DNA from: AC-69 sp963751665
Lineage (GTDB): Bacteria; Actinomycetota; UBA4738; HRBIN12
Direction of reading: 5' to 3'
DNA: 64,000 nucleotides
NCBI GenBank assembly: GCA_963751665.1
Contig: CAVVVF010000002.1
Coordinates: 1-64,000 of the forward strand
Positions 47,324-55,731 of this stretch are shown here, in pieces. Position numbers and translations under genes: made by a program. A model generated the notes under the pieces. The model made no database searches. It was not told the origin of the DNA and saw nothing but the letters and a program-made list of their open reading frames with translations. Position 1 is the first letter of the stretch. Each line of letters starts with the position of its first letter.

Positions 47324-47484
47324 TTGCAGTTGCAATGATCCGGACACGGTGCTGCGGGCTCGTGGGGGCCATGATCCCCTGTCGGTGCTGCTGTCCCCAG
47401 GTGCCCGGCGCCGGCCCGTAGGCCGCCGCGCCCCGGCACCGATCCCCTCTCGCCCACCCCACCACCGTCTGGAGGTTCTCGCCG

Positions 47485-47715
47485 ATGAGCATCACCGCCA
47501 CCACCGTCGATGCCAGGGGCCAGTCCTGCCCCGGACCCCTCGTCACCCTGCACCGGGCTCTGAAGGAGGCCGGTTCGGGCGAGGTGTTCGAGCTGCTCGC
47601 CACAGACCCGGGGTCCAAGTCCGACGTTCCGTCCTGGGCCACGCTCTCGGGCAACGAGCTTCTCGAGGCCACCCAGGAGGACGGGGTGTTCCACTACCTG
47701 ATCAGGAAGGCATGA
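47485..47715 (+). CDS. tusA: TusA/SirA-family sulfur carrier protein
   Basis: ATG 47485 with GGAGG nine bases upstream gives 76 residues. The motif TTVDARGQSCPGPLVTLHRAL holds the Cys-Pro-x-Pro sulfur-carrying site. TusA proteins pass sulfur in tRNA thiolation, cofactor synthesis or sulfur oxidation. It overlaps dsrE as ATGA, the usual TusA-DsrE pair. Confidence 0.92.
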   Translation: MSITATTVDARGQSCPGPLVTLHRALKEAGSGEVFELLATDPGSKSDVPSWATLSGNELLEATQEDGVFHYLIRKA

Positions 47716-48293
47716 CGATGGGCGACGTGACCGAGAACGGATCCACCGACACCACCGAGCTCACGAAGCTCATCGACCAGGCGCTCGCCGAACGCGACGC
47801 CCGCGACGGCTTCAACAAGAAGAACAAGATCACGATCGTGGCGTGGGATGGTCACCTGGACCGCATCTGGCCCACCCTCATCCTGTCCACAACGGCGGCT
47901 GCCTCCGGGATGGAGGTGTCGGTCTTCTTCACCTTCTGGGGCCTTTTCGCGCTGGTGAAGCCGGAGAAGCGGATGACCGGCAAGGAGTGGATGACGAAGG
48001 CCCTCTCGGTCTTGAACCCCGGCGCCATGAAGCGGGCCAAGCTGTCGCGGTACAACTTCGCCGGCATGGGTCCGTGGATGCTCGGCAAGGTGGCCGAGGA
48101 CTACAAGACTCCGCACCCCACCGAGCTCCTGGAGATGGCCCGCGACATGGGGGTGCGCCTGATCCCCTGCCAGATGACCATGGACCTGATGGGGGTCAAG
48201 AAGGAGGACCTGATCGACGGCCTGGAGGAGCCCATCGGGGCCGCCACGGCGCTCCTTGAGATGAAGGAGTCGTCGATCCAGCTGTTCATCTGA
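47712..48293 (+). CDS. DsrE/DsrF/DrsH-like protein
   Basis: ATG 47712 overlaps the tusA stop; 193 residues. The chain reads NKITIVAWDGHLDRIWPTLI, AAASGMEVSVFFTFWGLFAL, then a loop and GVRLIPCQMTMDLMGVKKED, where the Cys is the expected sulfur-binding residue of DsrE2-type proteins. With TusA it probably forms a sulfur relay. Partner enzymes are not in the window. Confidence 0.9.
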   Translation: MTMGDVTENGSTDTTELTKLIDQALAERDARDGFNKKNKITIVAWDGHLDRIWPTLILSTTAAASGMEVSVFFTFWGLFALVKPEKRMTGKEWMTKALSVLNPGAMKRAKLSRYNFAGMGPWMLGKVAEDYKTPHPTELLEMARDMGVRLIPCQMTMDLMGVKKEDLIDGLEEPIGAATALLEMKESSIQLFI

Positions 48294-48396
48294 CCCGGTC
48301 TGTTCATCCGATCCGGCCATAGCCCCGAGAGGCCGGGTCCACACGCCGGCCTGGCCCACTCAAGTCCGAACCCCGCTGTAGCCGACCACAAGAGGT

Positions 48397-49203
48397 GTGA
48401 TCGGCCGCACGGCGTTTCGCGCCCCACCCCGACCCGACGTCCCGGTCCCCCGGCGTCCGGACCTCGACGTCCCGCCCATGCCGCCCATGCGGGTCCGCTC
48501 CCGCTGGCTGCACGGCGGGCGCCTGGTGGCCCTGGTGCTCGTGGGGCTCCTGGTGGCCGGCCCGGTGGCGATCGGGCTCGGCCGGGACCGGAACGACGAG
48601 TACACGTTCATCGCCTCGTTCGACGGCCATCCCTACCGGTGGAACCCCTGCCAGCCGATCCACTACGTCGTCAATCTCCGAGGCGCACCCCCCGGAGCCC
48701 TGGACGACGTCAAGGTCGTCGCATCACGAGTGAAGGCCGCGACCGGGATCGACCTGATGTACGACGGGCCGACCGACGAGTCCCCCTCCCGGTACCGGGA
48801 TGCCTACGAGCCGGACCGGTACGGCGAGCGATGGGCCCCGGTCCTCATCGCGTGGATCTCCTCCGATCCCGGCGACGGGTCCGAGTGGACGGCGCACGGC
48901 CTTCGGTTCGCGGGTCTCTCGACGCCCCTGTCGGCGCGGGGCAGCGCGGGCGTGTACGTGAGCGGGTGGATCGTGATCAACGCCGAGCTGGTCTTCAACG
49001 CGGGCTTCGACTATCCGGACGACGAGGGTCCGGTGCTGCAACACGAGTTCGGTCACGTCATCGGGCTGGGTCACACATCCGAGTGGGGCGAGCTGATGAA
49101 CTTCGGTGGTGGGGGGATGAGGGACTGGGGTCCCGGCGACCTCGACGGCCTGGAGAAGCTGGGGCGAGACGGGGGCTGCCTTCGGACCCCGGCCGTGCCC
49201 TGA
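48397..49203 (+). CDS. Membrane-anchored matrixin-like metallopeptidase
   Basis: GTG 48397 gives 268 residues, intact. A membrane anchor or signal (GGRLVALVLVGLLVAGPVAI) is followed by an extracellular domain with the metzincin zinc motif VLQHEFGHVIGLGHTSEWG and the Met-turn GELMNFGGG. PYRWNPCQPIHYVVNLRGAP resembles the start of M10-like domains in actinobacterial proteins. It likely acts outside the cell on an unknown target. Confidence 0.85.
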   Translation: MIGRTAFRAPPRPDVPVPRRPDLDVPPMPPMRVRSRWLHGGRLVALVLVGLLVAGPVAIGLGRDRNDEYTFIASFDGHPYRWNPCQPIHYVVNLRGAPPGALDDVKVVASRVKAATGIDLMYDGPTDESPSRYRDAYEPDRYGERWAPVLIAWISSDPGDGSEWTAHGLRFAGLSTPLSARGSAGVYVSGWIVINAELVFNAGFDYPDDEGPVLQHEFGHVIGLGHTSEWGELMNFGGGGMRDWGPGDLDGLEKLGRDGGCLRTPAVP

Positions 49204-49218
49204 CCTCGGATTCCCTCG

Positions 49219-50013
49219 CTACCGTCCGGTCAGGCTGAAGTGCATGTAGTCCTTGTCGCCGGACCAGTACCCGCCCCACCGCCAACCGATCGACGCGAAC
49301 GCTTGGACCACCGCGTCCCCCGGATGGATCATGCCCGGCTTGTGCAAGGAGCGGTCCCGGAACGGCTTGGCGTTGTTGTTCCGCACGTACCCGTCGAAGG
49401 TGACGTAGGGGTTCTCGATGGGGTTGATGTCGATGGCCAGGCCGTACGCGTGCTGCGACCAGGTGGTCCCCGCGCCTCGCGCCGTGACCACCGGCCGGCA
49501 GTTGAACCCCGCCGTGTAGTCCCGGTCGTCGTTGGGGTCGTCGTGGTTGGGCAGGTATTTCACGGCCAGGTGCATCTGGTTGATCCGGAATCTCGCCTCG
49601 AACAGCTGCCGGAAGGCCGACACGACCCCGTCCGCCACCGACCCGTTCACCACCATGAGGCCCTCGTGCACCTGGCGGTCGAACCCCCAATACCGAAGGG
49701 TCAGCAGGCGGAGCCGCCCGATGGCCACCGGACACCCGGGGTGCCACGTGGTGCCGCGCATCTCGGCCTCGAGGTCTGCGGGGAGCGGCGACACCGTCCC
49801 CGTGAACCGGGCCGGGAGCGGCGTGGGGGTCGGTGACGGGGTGGGTCGAGGCGACCGGGATGGCATGACCGGCGGAACGCCGTCGCTCGCGGATGCCTCG
49901 GGGATCCCGCCTCCGCCAGACCTGTCCGCCGCGGCCGTCCCGCACGCCGGGAGCAAGGCGATCAGCGCGAGTGCGCAGGTGGCGATGACCGCGTGAACCG
50001 TCCCCGGCCTCAC
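49219..50013 (-). CDS. Lipoprotein M15-family peptidase (VanY-type D,D-carboxypeptidase-like)
   Basis: GTG 50013 overlaps the upstream lipoprotein gene's TGA. The lipobox is LIALLPACGTA, followed by a Pro/Ser/Thr linker. The M15 domain has WSQHAYGLAIDINP (His and Asp zinc ligands) and KDYMHFSLTGR (final His). M15 enzymes cut D-Ala containing wall peptides. 264 residues. It is coupled to the preceding lipoprotein gene. Confidence 0.88.
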   Translation of the reverse strand: MRPGTVHAVIATCALALIALLPACGTAAADRSGGGGIPEASASDGVPPVMPSRSPRPTPSPTPTPLPARFTGTVSPLPADLEAEMRGTTWHPGCPVAIGRLRLLTLRYWGFDRQVHEGLMVVNGSVADGVVSAFRQLFEARFRINQMHLAVKYLPNHDDPNDDRDYTAGFNCRPVVTARGAGTTWSQHAYGLAIDINPIENPYVTFDGYVRNNNAKPFRDRSLHKPGMIHPGDAVVQAFASIGWRWGGYWSGDKDYMHFSLTGR

Positions 50014-50498
50014 GGGAAGTACTGCTCCTCGACCTTCTTCTGATCGAAAGACTCCTGGAACAACTGCGGGTCTGCTCGGAACATCGTGTCGCAGCAGTTG
50101 GTCCAGTCGAGCAGGAGGATCCGCAGGGCCGGTGCCGCCGGCAGCGCGCGGAGCCTCGGGTTGTCGTTGACGATGAAGTAGTCGTTCGGCACCGGGGTCT
50201 CCAGGCCCCGATCCGCGGCGGCTTGGTTCGCCTCGTCGCCGGTCAGCAGGTAGGCCAGGTCGAAGACGATGAACTGCGGCTGGGCCGTGAGCTGTGCGGA
50301 CTTGATGTAGCCGAAGTGCCTGCCGTCCTCCAAAGACGGCGAAGGAGAGGGGGAGGGCTGGCCCGTGGGGGACGGCGACGTGGCAGTGGGTGTGAGCGGC
50401 GAAGGCGTTCCACTTGCGCTCTCGCTCCTCGCGTTGGCACATGCGGGGCCGAGCATCGCCATCGACAATCCGACCAACAGCAATGTCCGCTTGCCCAT
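50010..50498 (-). CDS. Hypothetical lipoprotein
   Basis: ATG 50498 starts GKRTLLLVGLSMAMLGPACAN, a lipoprotein signal with lipobox LGPAC. A Ser/Pro/Thr-rich linker precedes FGYIKSAQLTAQPQFIVFDL, AYLLTGDEANQAAADRG and NDYFIVNDNPRLRALP. Similar actinobacterial lipoproteins with NDYYIVNDNP are uncharacterised. It is coupled to the M15 peptidase, so a wall role is possible. Confidence 0.7.
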   Translation of the reverse strand: MGKRTLLLVGLSMAMLGPACANARSESASGTPSPLTPTATSPSPTGQPSPSPSPSLEDGRHFGYIKSAQLTAQPQFIVFDLAYLLTGDEANQAAADRGLETPVPNDYFIVNDNPRLRALPAAPALRILLLDWTNCCDTMFRADPQLFQESFDQKKVEEQYFP

Positions 50499-50595
50499 CC
50501 ATCCCCCGGTTCCCTCGGCGTCCCAGTGTTGCACGCAGAACCCAGGAGAGACGGAGGCGGTGGGTCGCCGGTTCCCCCAACCGGGGGTCCCCCAG

Positions 50596-50632
50596 ATAGT
50601 TCGTGACACTAATTAGCGTTGCGAACTATAAT
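50596..50632 (+). promoter_or_regulatory. marR promoter with overlapping 34-bp palindromic operator
   Basis: A -35 GTGACA (50603-50608) and a perfect -10 TATAAT (50627-50632) are 18 bases apart, placing transcription start next to the GTG at 50642. The two arms ATAGTTCG (50596-50603) and CGAACTAT (50622-50629) are exact inverted repeats, and the middle, centred on AATT at 50611-50614, is palindromic at most positions. The operator covers the -35 and most of the -10 box, the pattern of an autorepressing MarR. Confidence 0.75.
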
Positions 50633-50641
50633 GGCGGGGTC

Positions 50642-51086
50642 GTGACCACCATCGCCGCCCCCATCGACACGGCCGAGCTGGCCTCCCGCCTGCGCTTGGG
50701 CGTGACCCGGCTGGCCCGCAAGCTCCGTCAGCAGGCCGAGCCCGGCATCACCCCCTCGCTCCTGTCGGCCCTCTCAACGATCGAGCGGGCGGGGCCCATG
50801 ACCATCGGCGACCTGTGCGCCGCCGAGCAGGTCCAGCCGCCCACCATGACCCGCCTGGTGGCCTCCCTGGTGGAGACGGGGCTGGTCGAACGAAACGTCG
50901 ATCCGGCCGATCGGCGGGTGGCGTGGGTCCGGGTGACCCCGGCCGGGCGCGAAGTCCCTGGCCCAAACCCGCAAGCGGAAGGAGGCCTATCTGGCCAAGC
51001 GGCTCCGCCAGCTCGAGCCGGACCGTCTCGCCGTCCTGGAGGAGGCGGCCGCGATCCTGGACGAGCTGGTGGAAGGCGAATCGTGA
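50642..51086 (+). CDS. MarR-family regulator, one frameshift
   Basis: GTG 50642 starts TTIAAPIDTAELASRLRLGV. The winged HTH reads TIGDLCAAEQVQPPTMTRLV with DPADRRVAWVRVTPAGRE; an indel near 50960 leads to KRKEAYLAKRLRQLEPDRLA and ILDELVEGES. It overlaps the MFS gene by GTGA, and both are under the palindromic promoter. It probably represses the exporter and itself until a small ligand binds. Confidence 0.9.
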
Positions 51087-52412
51087 CCAAGATCGGCTTC
51101 GCCGTCCACCGGACCTTCCATTCGTTCTCGCACTCCCGCAACTTCCGGCTGTTCTTCGTGGGCCAGATCGTGTCGGTCACCGGCACGTGGATGCAGTCGG
51201 TGGCCGCCGCGTGGCTGGTGCTGCAGCTCACCGGGAGCAGCGTCGCGCTCGGGATCCAGCTGGCCCTGAACTTCGGCCCCATCCTGCTGCTCGGCGCGTG
51301 GGCCGGCCTGCTCGCGGACCGCCGGGACAAGCGGGTCATCCTGATCGGCACCCAGACGGCGTTCGCCCTTCAGGCGCTCGCGCTGTGGGTGCTGGTGTTC
51401 GCCGGCGTGGCTCAGCTGTGGATGGTCTACGCGCTCTCGCTGTTCGCCGGGATCGTGACCGCGATCGACAACCCGGCCCGGCAGAGCTTCTACGCGGAGA
51501 TGGTGGGGCAGAAGGACCTGACCAACGCGGTCAGCCTGAACAGCGCGGTCATGACCGGCACGCGCATCGTCGGTCCGGCCCTGGCCGGCGTGCTGATCGC
51601 GACGGTCGGGCTGGCGCCGAGCTTCCTGTTCAACGGGATCTCCTACGTCGCCGTGATCGCGGCGCTCATCGCCATGCGGCCGGACGAGCTGCATCGCGAG
51701 GTCGTCCCCGTCGCGCGGGAAGGGCCAGCTCCGCGAGGGCCTGGCGTACGTCCGGCGGACGCCGAGGCCTGCTGCTCCCGCTGACGTGGATGGCCGTCAT
51801 CTTCACGTTCTCGTTCAACTTCTCCGTGCTGTTCCCGGTCCTGGCGACGCGAGTGTTCCACGGCGACGCGGGCACCTACGCCACCATGCTGTCGGTGCTG
51901 GGCGTGGGGTCGCTCCTCGGCGCCCTGGCCATGGCCCGCCAGCAGGACCCGAACCTCCAGCGCCTGGCGGGCGCGGCCATCGCGTTCGGAGCCATGTCGG
52001 TCCTGGCGGCCGCCGCGCCCACGCTTCTGGTCGGAGCTCCTGGTGCTCGTGCCGATGGGCGTCGTCAGCATGGTCTTCATGATCACCGGCAACTCCACGC
52101 TCCAGCTCAGCTCGCGAGCCAACATGCGCGGCCGGGTCATGGCGTTGTACGGCATGGTCTTCCTGGGCGGGACGCCGATCGGCGCGCCGATCGCCGGGCT
52201 GGGTGGCCGACCGGTTCGGCCCCAGGATGGGGATCGCCCTCGGCGGGCTCATCGCCGTGGCCACCGGCCTCGTCGGCCTGTGGATGCTGTCCCGTCTGCG
52301 CCTTCGCCGGCCTCGCGTCGCGGCGGCCAGGCATCCGGAGGTCGTCGGGAGTCCCGGTCACCGGTGGCTCCATCGACCCCCAGCTGGCCACCGAGGAGGC
52401 GCGACCGCCTAG
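51083..52412 (+). CDS. MFS exporter (MFS_3/enterobactin-exporter type), frameshifted
   Basis: GTG 51083 starts TKIGFAVHRTFHSFSHSRNF and RLFFVGQIVSVTGTWMQSVA, typical of this branch. The loop WAGLLADRRDKRVILIGTQT is the MFS motif A. Membrane segments follow through IAMRPDELHR, then after indels LLLPLTWMAVIFTFSFNFSV, MVFLGGTPIGAPIAG and ADRFGPRMGIALGGLIAVAT. Indels lie near 51730, 52030 and 52200. It is likely a small-molecule efflux pump under the MarR regulator. Confidence 0.85.
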
Positions 52413-53872
52413 GTCAGCTCGCGTTCCAGTCGCCAGGTGCCGACGCCCTCGGGCTTCGACACCTCGATCACGGTCCCGTCCTCGAGCGCCAGGCGGAAGC
52501 ACCGTCCGCCGCTCGCCGTCGCGTTCCTCCAGCCACGATCGCTGCACCTCGGCCCGCTCCTCGACGCCGCCCCACACGACGGCTCGCGGCCACTCCTCGG
52601 CTCGACCGCCCTCGTAGAACCGGATCGACGAGCTCCGGGGTGCGGGCGATCCACCTCGGGAGCACCGGGCGCGTACAGGACGAACGCCGCCCCGATCAGG
52701 GCCACCGAGACCTCCGGGCCGAGCGCGCGGAGCATGGCGATGGCCACGAACGCCGCGATCACCCTCGACAGGTTGTACGAGACGTCGTACACGGCGAACA
52801 CGCGCCCCCGGTAGCCGTCGGGGATGGCCTCCTGGACCATCGTGTCGACCGGGATCTTCTTCCACGCGAACGTGAGGCCGACGGCGAAGCTGCCGAACAG
52901 CACGGTGAGGCCGGTGAGGTGCGAGCGAGAGCGCCGAGCAGGCAGACGCCCCCCGACGACGAACGCGCCGGCGACGATCCGTTCCTTGGCGAACCGCTCC
53001 TCGAGCTTGCCCACCGTGAGGATCCCGACCAGGACGCCGAGCCCGCCCGCGCCGATCAGGTTGGAGAAGGAGCCGACGCCCTCCCCGTACCGCTCGCGGA
53101 ACACGAACAGCGACAGCACCAGCATGATGCCCTGCCCGAACTGGTCGATCGTGATCGACGTGATCGGCCCGACCGCCCGCGGGGTCCGAGCCAGGCGAGT
53201 GATGCCGTCGGCGAACTCCCGGGCCACGCGCCGGATCTCGTCGGTCACCGGCGTCCGCCGGCGGGTGGTGCGGGGTGAGGCTCGTCGTGATCCGGGTGGC
53301 GATCAGCGACGCCGACGAGCCACATCGCGCCGGCCGCCACGATCACCGGCACGTTGCCGAACACGTCGGACGACCCACCCGCCGACGAACACGCCGGCCA
53401 GCAGCGCGACGGTCCCTCCGACGGTGGCGATCGAGTTCGCCATCAGCAGGTCCTCGGTGGGGACCAGGCGAGGCACCACGGCCTGGGCGGTCGCCAGGTA
53501 GAAGCGGTTCACCGAGAACACCAGCACGACGCCCACGTAGAACGGCACCGCCGCCGTCCGCGGGTTCAGCAGCGCGAGCCCCACGACCGCCGCGCGGATC
53601 CACGGCGCCACCACCAGGATCCTCCGCCTGGACCACCGGTCGATGAACACCCCGGTGAACGGGCCGACCGCCGAGAACGGCAGCGACACCAGGAGCGTCG
53701 CGATGGCGAAGCCCAGCGCGGTGCTCTGCTTCTCCGGGTTGAAGACGACCGACGCGACCAGCGCGGCCTGGAAGAACCCGTCGGCGGACTGGCTCACCAG
53801 CCGGATGGCGAACAGGCGCCGGAAGTCGTGGCTTCGTAGCGCGTCGCGGGTCCGCTCCAGGGTCCCCTTCAC
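52409..53872 (-). CDS. MFS transporter with C-terminal DUF6504-like domain, frameshifted
   Basis: The chain starts MKGTLERTRDALRSHDFRRL, then GPFTGVFIDRWSRRRILVVA (motif A), and after indels TPRAVGPITSITIDQFGQGI, VDTMVQEAIPDGYRGRVFAV and YNLSRVIAAFVAIAML. Behind the last membrane segment comes a small beta domain: RAVVWGGVEERAEVQRSWLE, then FRLALEDGTVIEVSKPEGVG and TWRLERELT, like DUF6504. At least four indels (near 53320, 53235, 52930, 52650-52510). It is convergent with the other MFS gene. Substrate unknown. Confidence 0.75.
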
Positions 53873-53920
53873 GGTTGAATCCTAGGGTCCGGCGCGACGG
53901 CGGGAGGGGCCTCCTGGTGC

Positions 53921-54508
53921 CTACCGTTCTGGTTGGGACGCGGCGTGGTTCAGGGCTGAGAGCAGCGTCTCGGCATCGTAGCCGTCGTCATGCCGCGCTC
54001 CGTTGACGAAGAAGGTGGGCGTTCCGTTCACGCCACTTCGGATCCCGCTCATGAAGTCCTCGCGGACGCGCTCGGCGTGCGTGTGCTCGGACATCTCGCG
54101 AGTGAACCGGGACTCGTCGACCCCGACCTCCCGCGCGTACTGCGCCAGGTGGGCGTCGTCCAGGGCGCCCTGGTGCTCGAACAGGTGGTCGTGCATCTCC
54201 CAGAACTTCCCCTGCACGGCGGCGGCCTCCGCCGCCTCGGCCGCGTGCTGCGCGTGCGGATGGGAGTTCGTCAGCGGGAAGTTGCGGAACACGAAGCAAA
54301 GCCGCTCGCCCATCTGCTCCTGAACTGCCTTGACGATGGGGTAAGCCTCACCGCAGTACGGACACTCGTAGTCCCCGTACTCCACGAGGGTCACGGGCGC
54401 ATCGCTCGGTCCCTGGACGTGATCTCGGTCCTCGGAGACCGGCAGGGTCAGGACCGCTCGCTCGTCCCCGTATTCGTCCCGTTCGTCCTGATAGGGCGTC
54501 CGCTTCAC
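53921..54508 (-). CDS. DsbA-family thioredoxin-fold oxidoreductase
   Basis: GTG 54508 overlaps the peroxiredoxin TGA. 195 residues with VTLVEYGDYECPYCGEAYPI (Cys-Pro-Tyr-Cys), FVFRNFPLTNSHPHAQHAAE and GVNGTPTFFVNGARHDDGYD (cis-Pro). No signal peptide is seen, so it acts in the cytoplasm, like the DsbA-like proteins often found with Na/H antiporters. Coupling to a peroxiredoxin suggests peroxide or thiol defence. Confidence 0.9.
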   Translation of the reverse strand: MKRTPYQDERDEYGDERAVLTLPVSEDRDHVQGPSDAPVTLVEYGDYECPYCGEAYPIVKAVQEQMGERLCFVFRNFPLTNSHPHAQHAAEAAEAAAVQGKFWEMHDHLFEHQGALDDAHLAQYAREVGVDESRFTREMSEHTHAERVREDFMSGIRSGVNGTPTFFVNGARHDDGYDAETLLSALNHAASQPER

Positions 54509-55011
54509 GATGCATCCTTGCTCGGCTCGAGCGCCTCGAGGGCGCGAAGGATGCCATTCGCTCCCGGATTGACCCCGGCGGGTGACAGGTAGCTCCAGCT
54601 AACGACGCCGTCGCGGTCGATCACGAAGAGCGCACGCTCGCTCGTGCCCTCATGGACCGCGTACACGCCGTAGCTCTTGGCCACGGCGCCCTTCGGCTCG
54701 AAGTCGGCGAGCAACGGGAAGTGGAGCTTGCGGTCCTTGGCGAAGGCCAGATGCGACCAGACGCCGTCCACCGAGATGCCGAGGAGCTCGGCATCGAAGC
54801 GCTCGAACTCGGGGAGGACCTCCTGGTACAGGGACATCTGGTCGCTGCATACGGGGCTCCAATCGGCAGGGTAGAAGGCCAGGATGACGGGCTGGCCGCG
54901 GAGGTCCGAGAGCGCGACTTTCTGATCGGGGGTGGACGCCAGGACGAAGTCGGGGGCGGCCGTGCCGGCATGAAGGATCGACGATCGTTCGCTCGTGGCC
55001 GTCTCGCTCAT
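54505..55011 (-). CDS. Peroxiredoxin (AhpE/BCP-like)
   Basis: ATG 55011 gives 168 residues, intact. The start AAPDFVLASTPDQKVALSDL and VILAFYPADWSPVCSDQMSL hold the peroxidatic Cys (P-x3-S-x-x-C form), with GISVDGVWSHLAFAKDRKLH and SERALFVIDRDGVV following. It reduces peroxides. The DsbA-like partner may recycle it. Confidence 0.93.
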   Translation of the reverse strand: MSETATSERSSILHAGTAAPDFVLASTPDQKVALSDLRGQPVILAFYPADWSPVCSDQMSLYQEVLPEFERFDAELLGISVDGVWSHLAFAKDRKLHFPLLADFEPKGAVAKSYGVYAVHEGTSERALFVIDRDGVVSWSYLSPAGVNPGANGILRALEALEPSKDAS

Positions 55012-55319
55012 GGATCTCTCCCCGTGAGATGGATGACCGGTTCGAACCGTCGAGCGACCTCAGTCTATTCCCGGCCCTGGATAAGCGGGTTGGGGTTCGA
55101 AGGGCGCGCGCGGCCGGCCGCCGGCCCAAACACGTATACTGAAGGGAGATGCGACCCCGTCAGTGAGGGGAGTTACCGACCGAACGGGCTCGCTCTTCCG
55201 ATTCCGCCCTTTGGCTGAGTCCCGGCGCAGGGCCTGATGCCGCGAGCATGTCTGCTCTCGATCTGGTTCCAGCTGGTGCACGGCGGTCAGGGGCACACCA
55301 CCGAACAAGGGAGAGCACT
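55012..55319. other. Divergent intergenic region with a TATACT box and a long leader
   Basis: About 308 bases separate the peroxiredoxin gene and the ABM-like gene. TATACT at 55135-55140 could start a plus-strand transcript with a leader of about 175 bases. The leader has short hairpins (CCCC-GGGG arms at 55154-55169; GAGCA-TGCTC around 55245-55260) but no riboswitch class I recognise. A TAGACT box on the minus strand near 55062 may serve the peroxiredoxin. Confidence 0.35.
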
Positions 55320-55625
55320 ATGGAACATCTACGGGTCGCAACCTACGCGATCACCAATGGCACCTTCAAGGACGTCGCCGACGCTGCCCAGACGGGCATG
55401 CTCCACAAGTTCCAGTCGCAGCCCGGGTTCGTCCGCTACGGCGTGGCCGATGTGGGCGACAAGACCTGCGTATCGATCAGCCTGTGGAACACGCGCGAGC
55501 AGGCCGACGGCGCGGCCCTCGTGGCCGCCTCTTGGGTTCGCGAGAACCTGAGTGACCGGATCGAGCTGCGGTCGAACTACGTTGGGGACCTCGCCTTCTT
55601 CGAGGGCATTCCGGCGAAGGTCTGA
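55320..55625 (+). CDS. Antibiotic-biosynthesis-monooxygenase-like (ABM) domain protein
   Basis: ATG 55320 with AAGGGAGAG upstream gives 101 residues. The chain reads LRVATYAITNGTFKDVADAA, MLHKFQSQPGFVRYGVADVG and VSISLWNTREQADGAALVAA, the ferredoxin-like ABM fold with the F-x-x-x-P-G-F-x-x-Y pattern. These small dimers are stress- or metabolism-related; substrate unknown. A strong terminator follows. Confidence 0.75.
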   Translation: MEHLRVATYAITNGTFKDVADAAQTGMLHKFQSQPGFVRYGVADVGDKTCVSISLWNTREQADGAALVAASWVRENLSDRIELRSNYVGDLAFFEGIPAKV

Positions 55626-55652
55626 TCCGATCTGCTGAAGTCAACGCGAGAC

Positions 55653-55680
55653 AAGGAGCCCACGCGAGTGGGCTCCTTTC
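55653..55680 (+). terminator. Rho-independent terminator
   Basis: An 11-bp stem AAGGAGCCCAC / GTGGGCTCCTT with loop GCGA (55664-55667) ends in TTTC. It sits 28 bases after the ABM stop, and by its symmetry may also end ino1 transcription from the other side (AAAGG on that strand reads as CCTTT, weaker T-run). Confidence 0.85.
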
Positions 55681-55731
55681 TCGTATCCGAGAGTTTCCCG
55701 AGGTCGGGAGCCCCGAGCCTGGTCGGCGCGG

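Noticed and set aside
47284..47484. Possible tRNA or riboswitch in the gap before tusA
   Set aside because: No cloverleaf, CCA end or T-loop pattern and no riboswitch core was found by eye.
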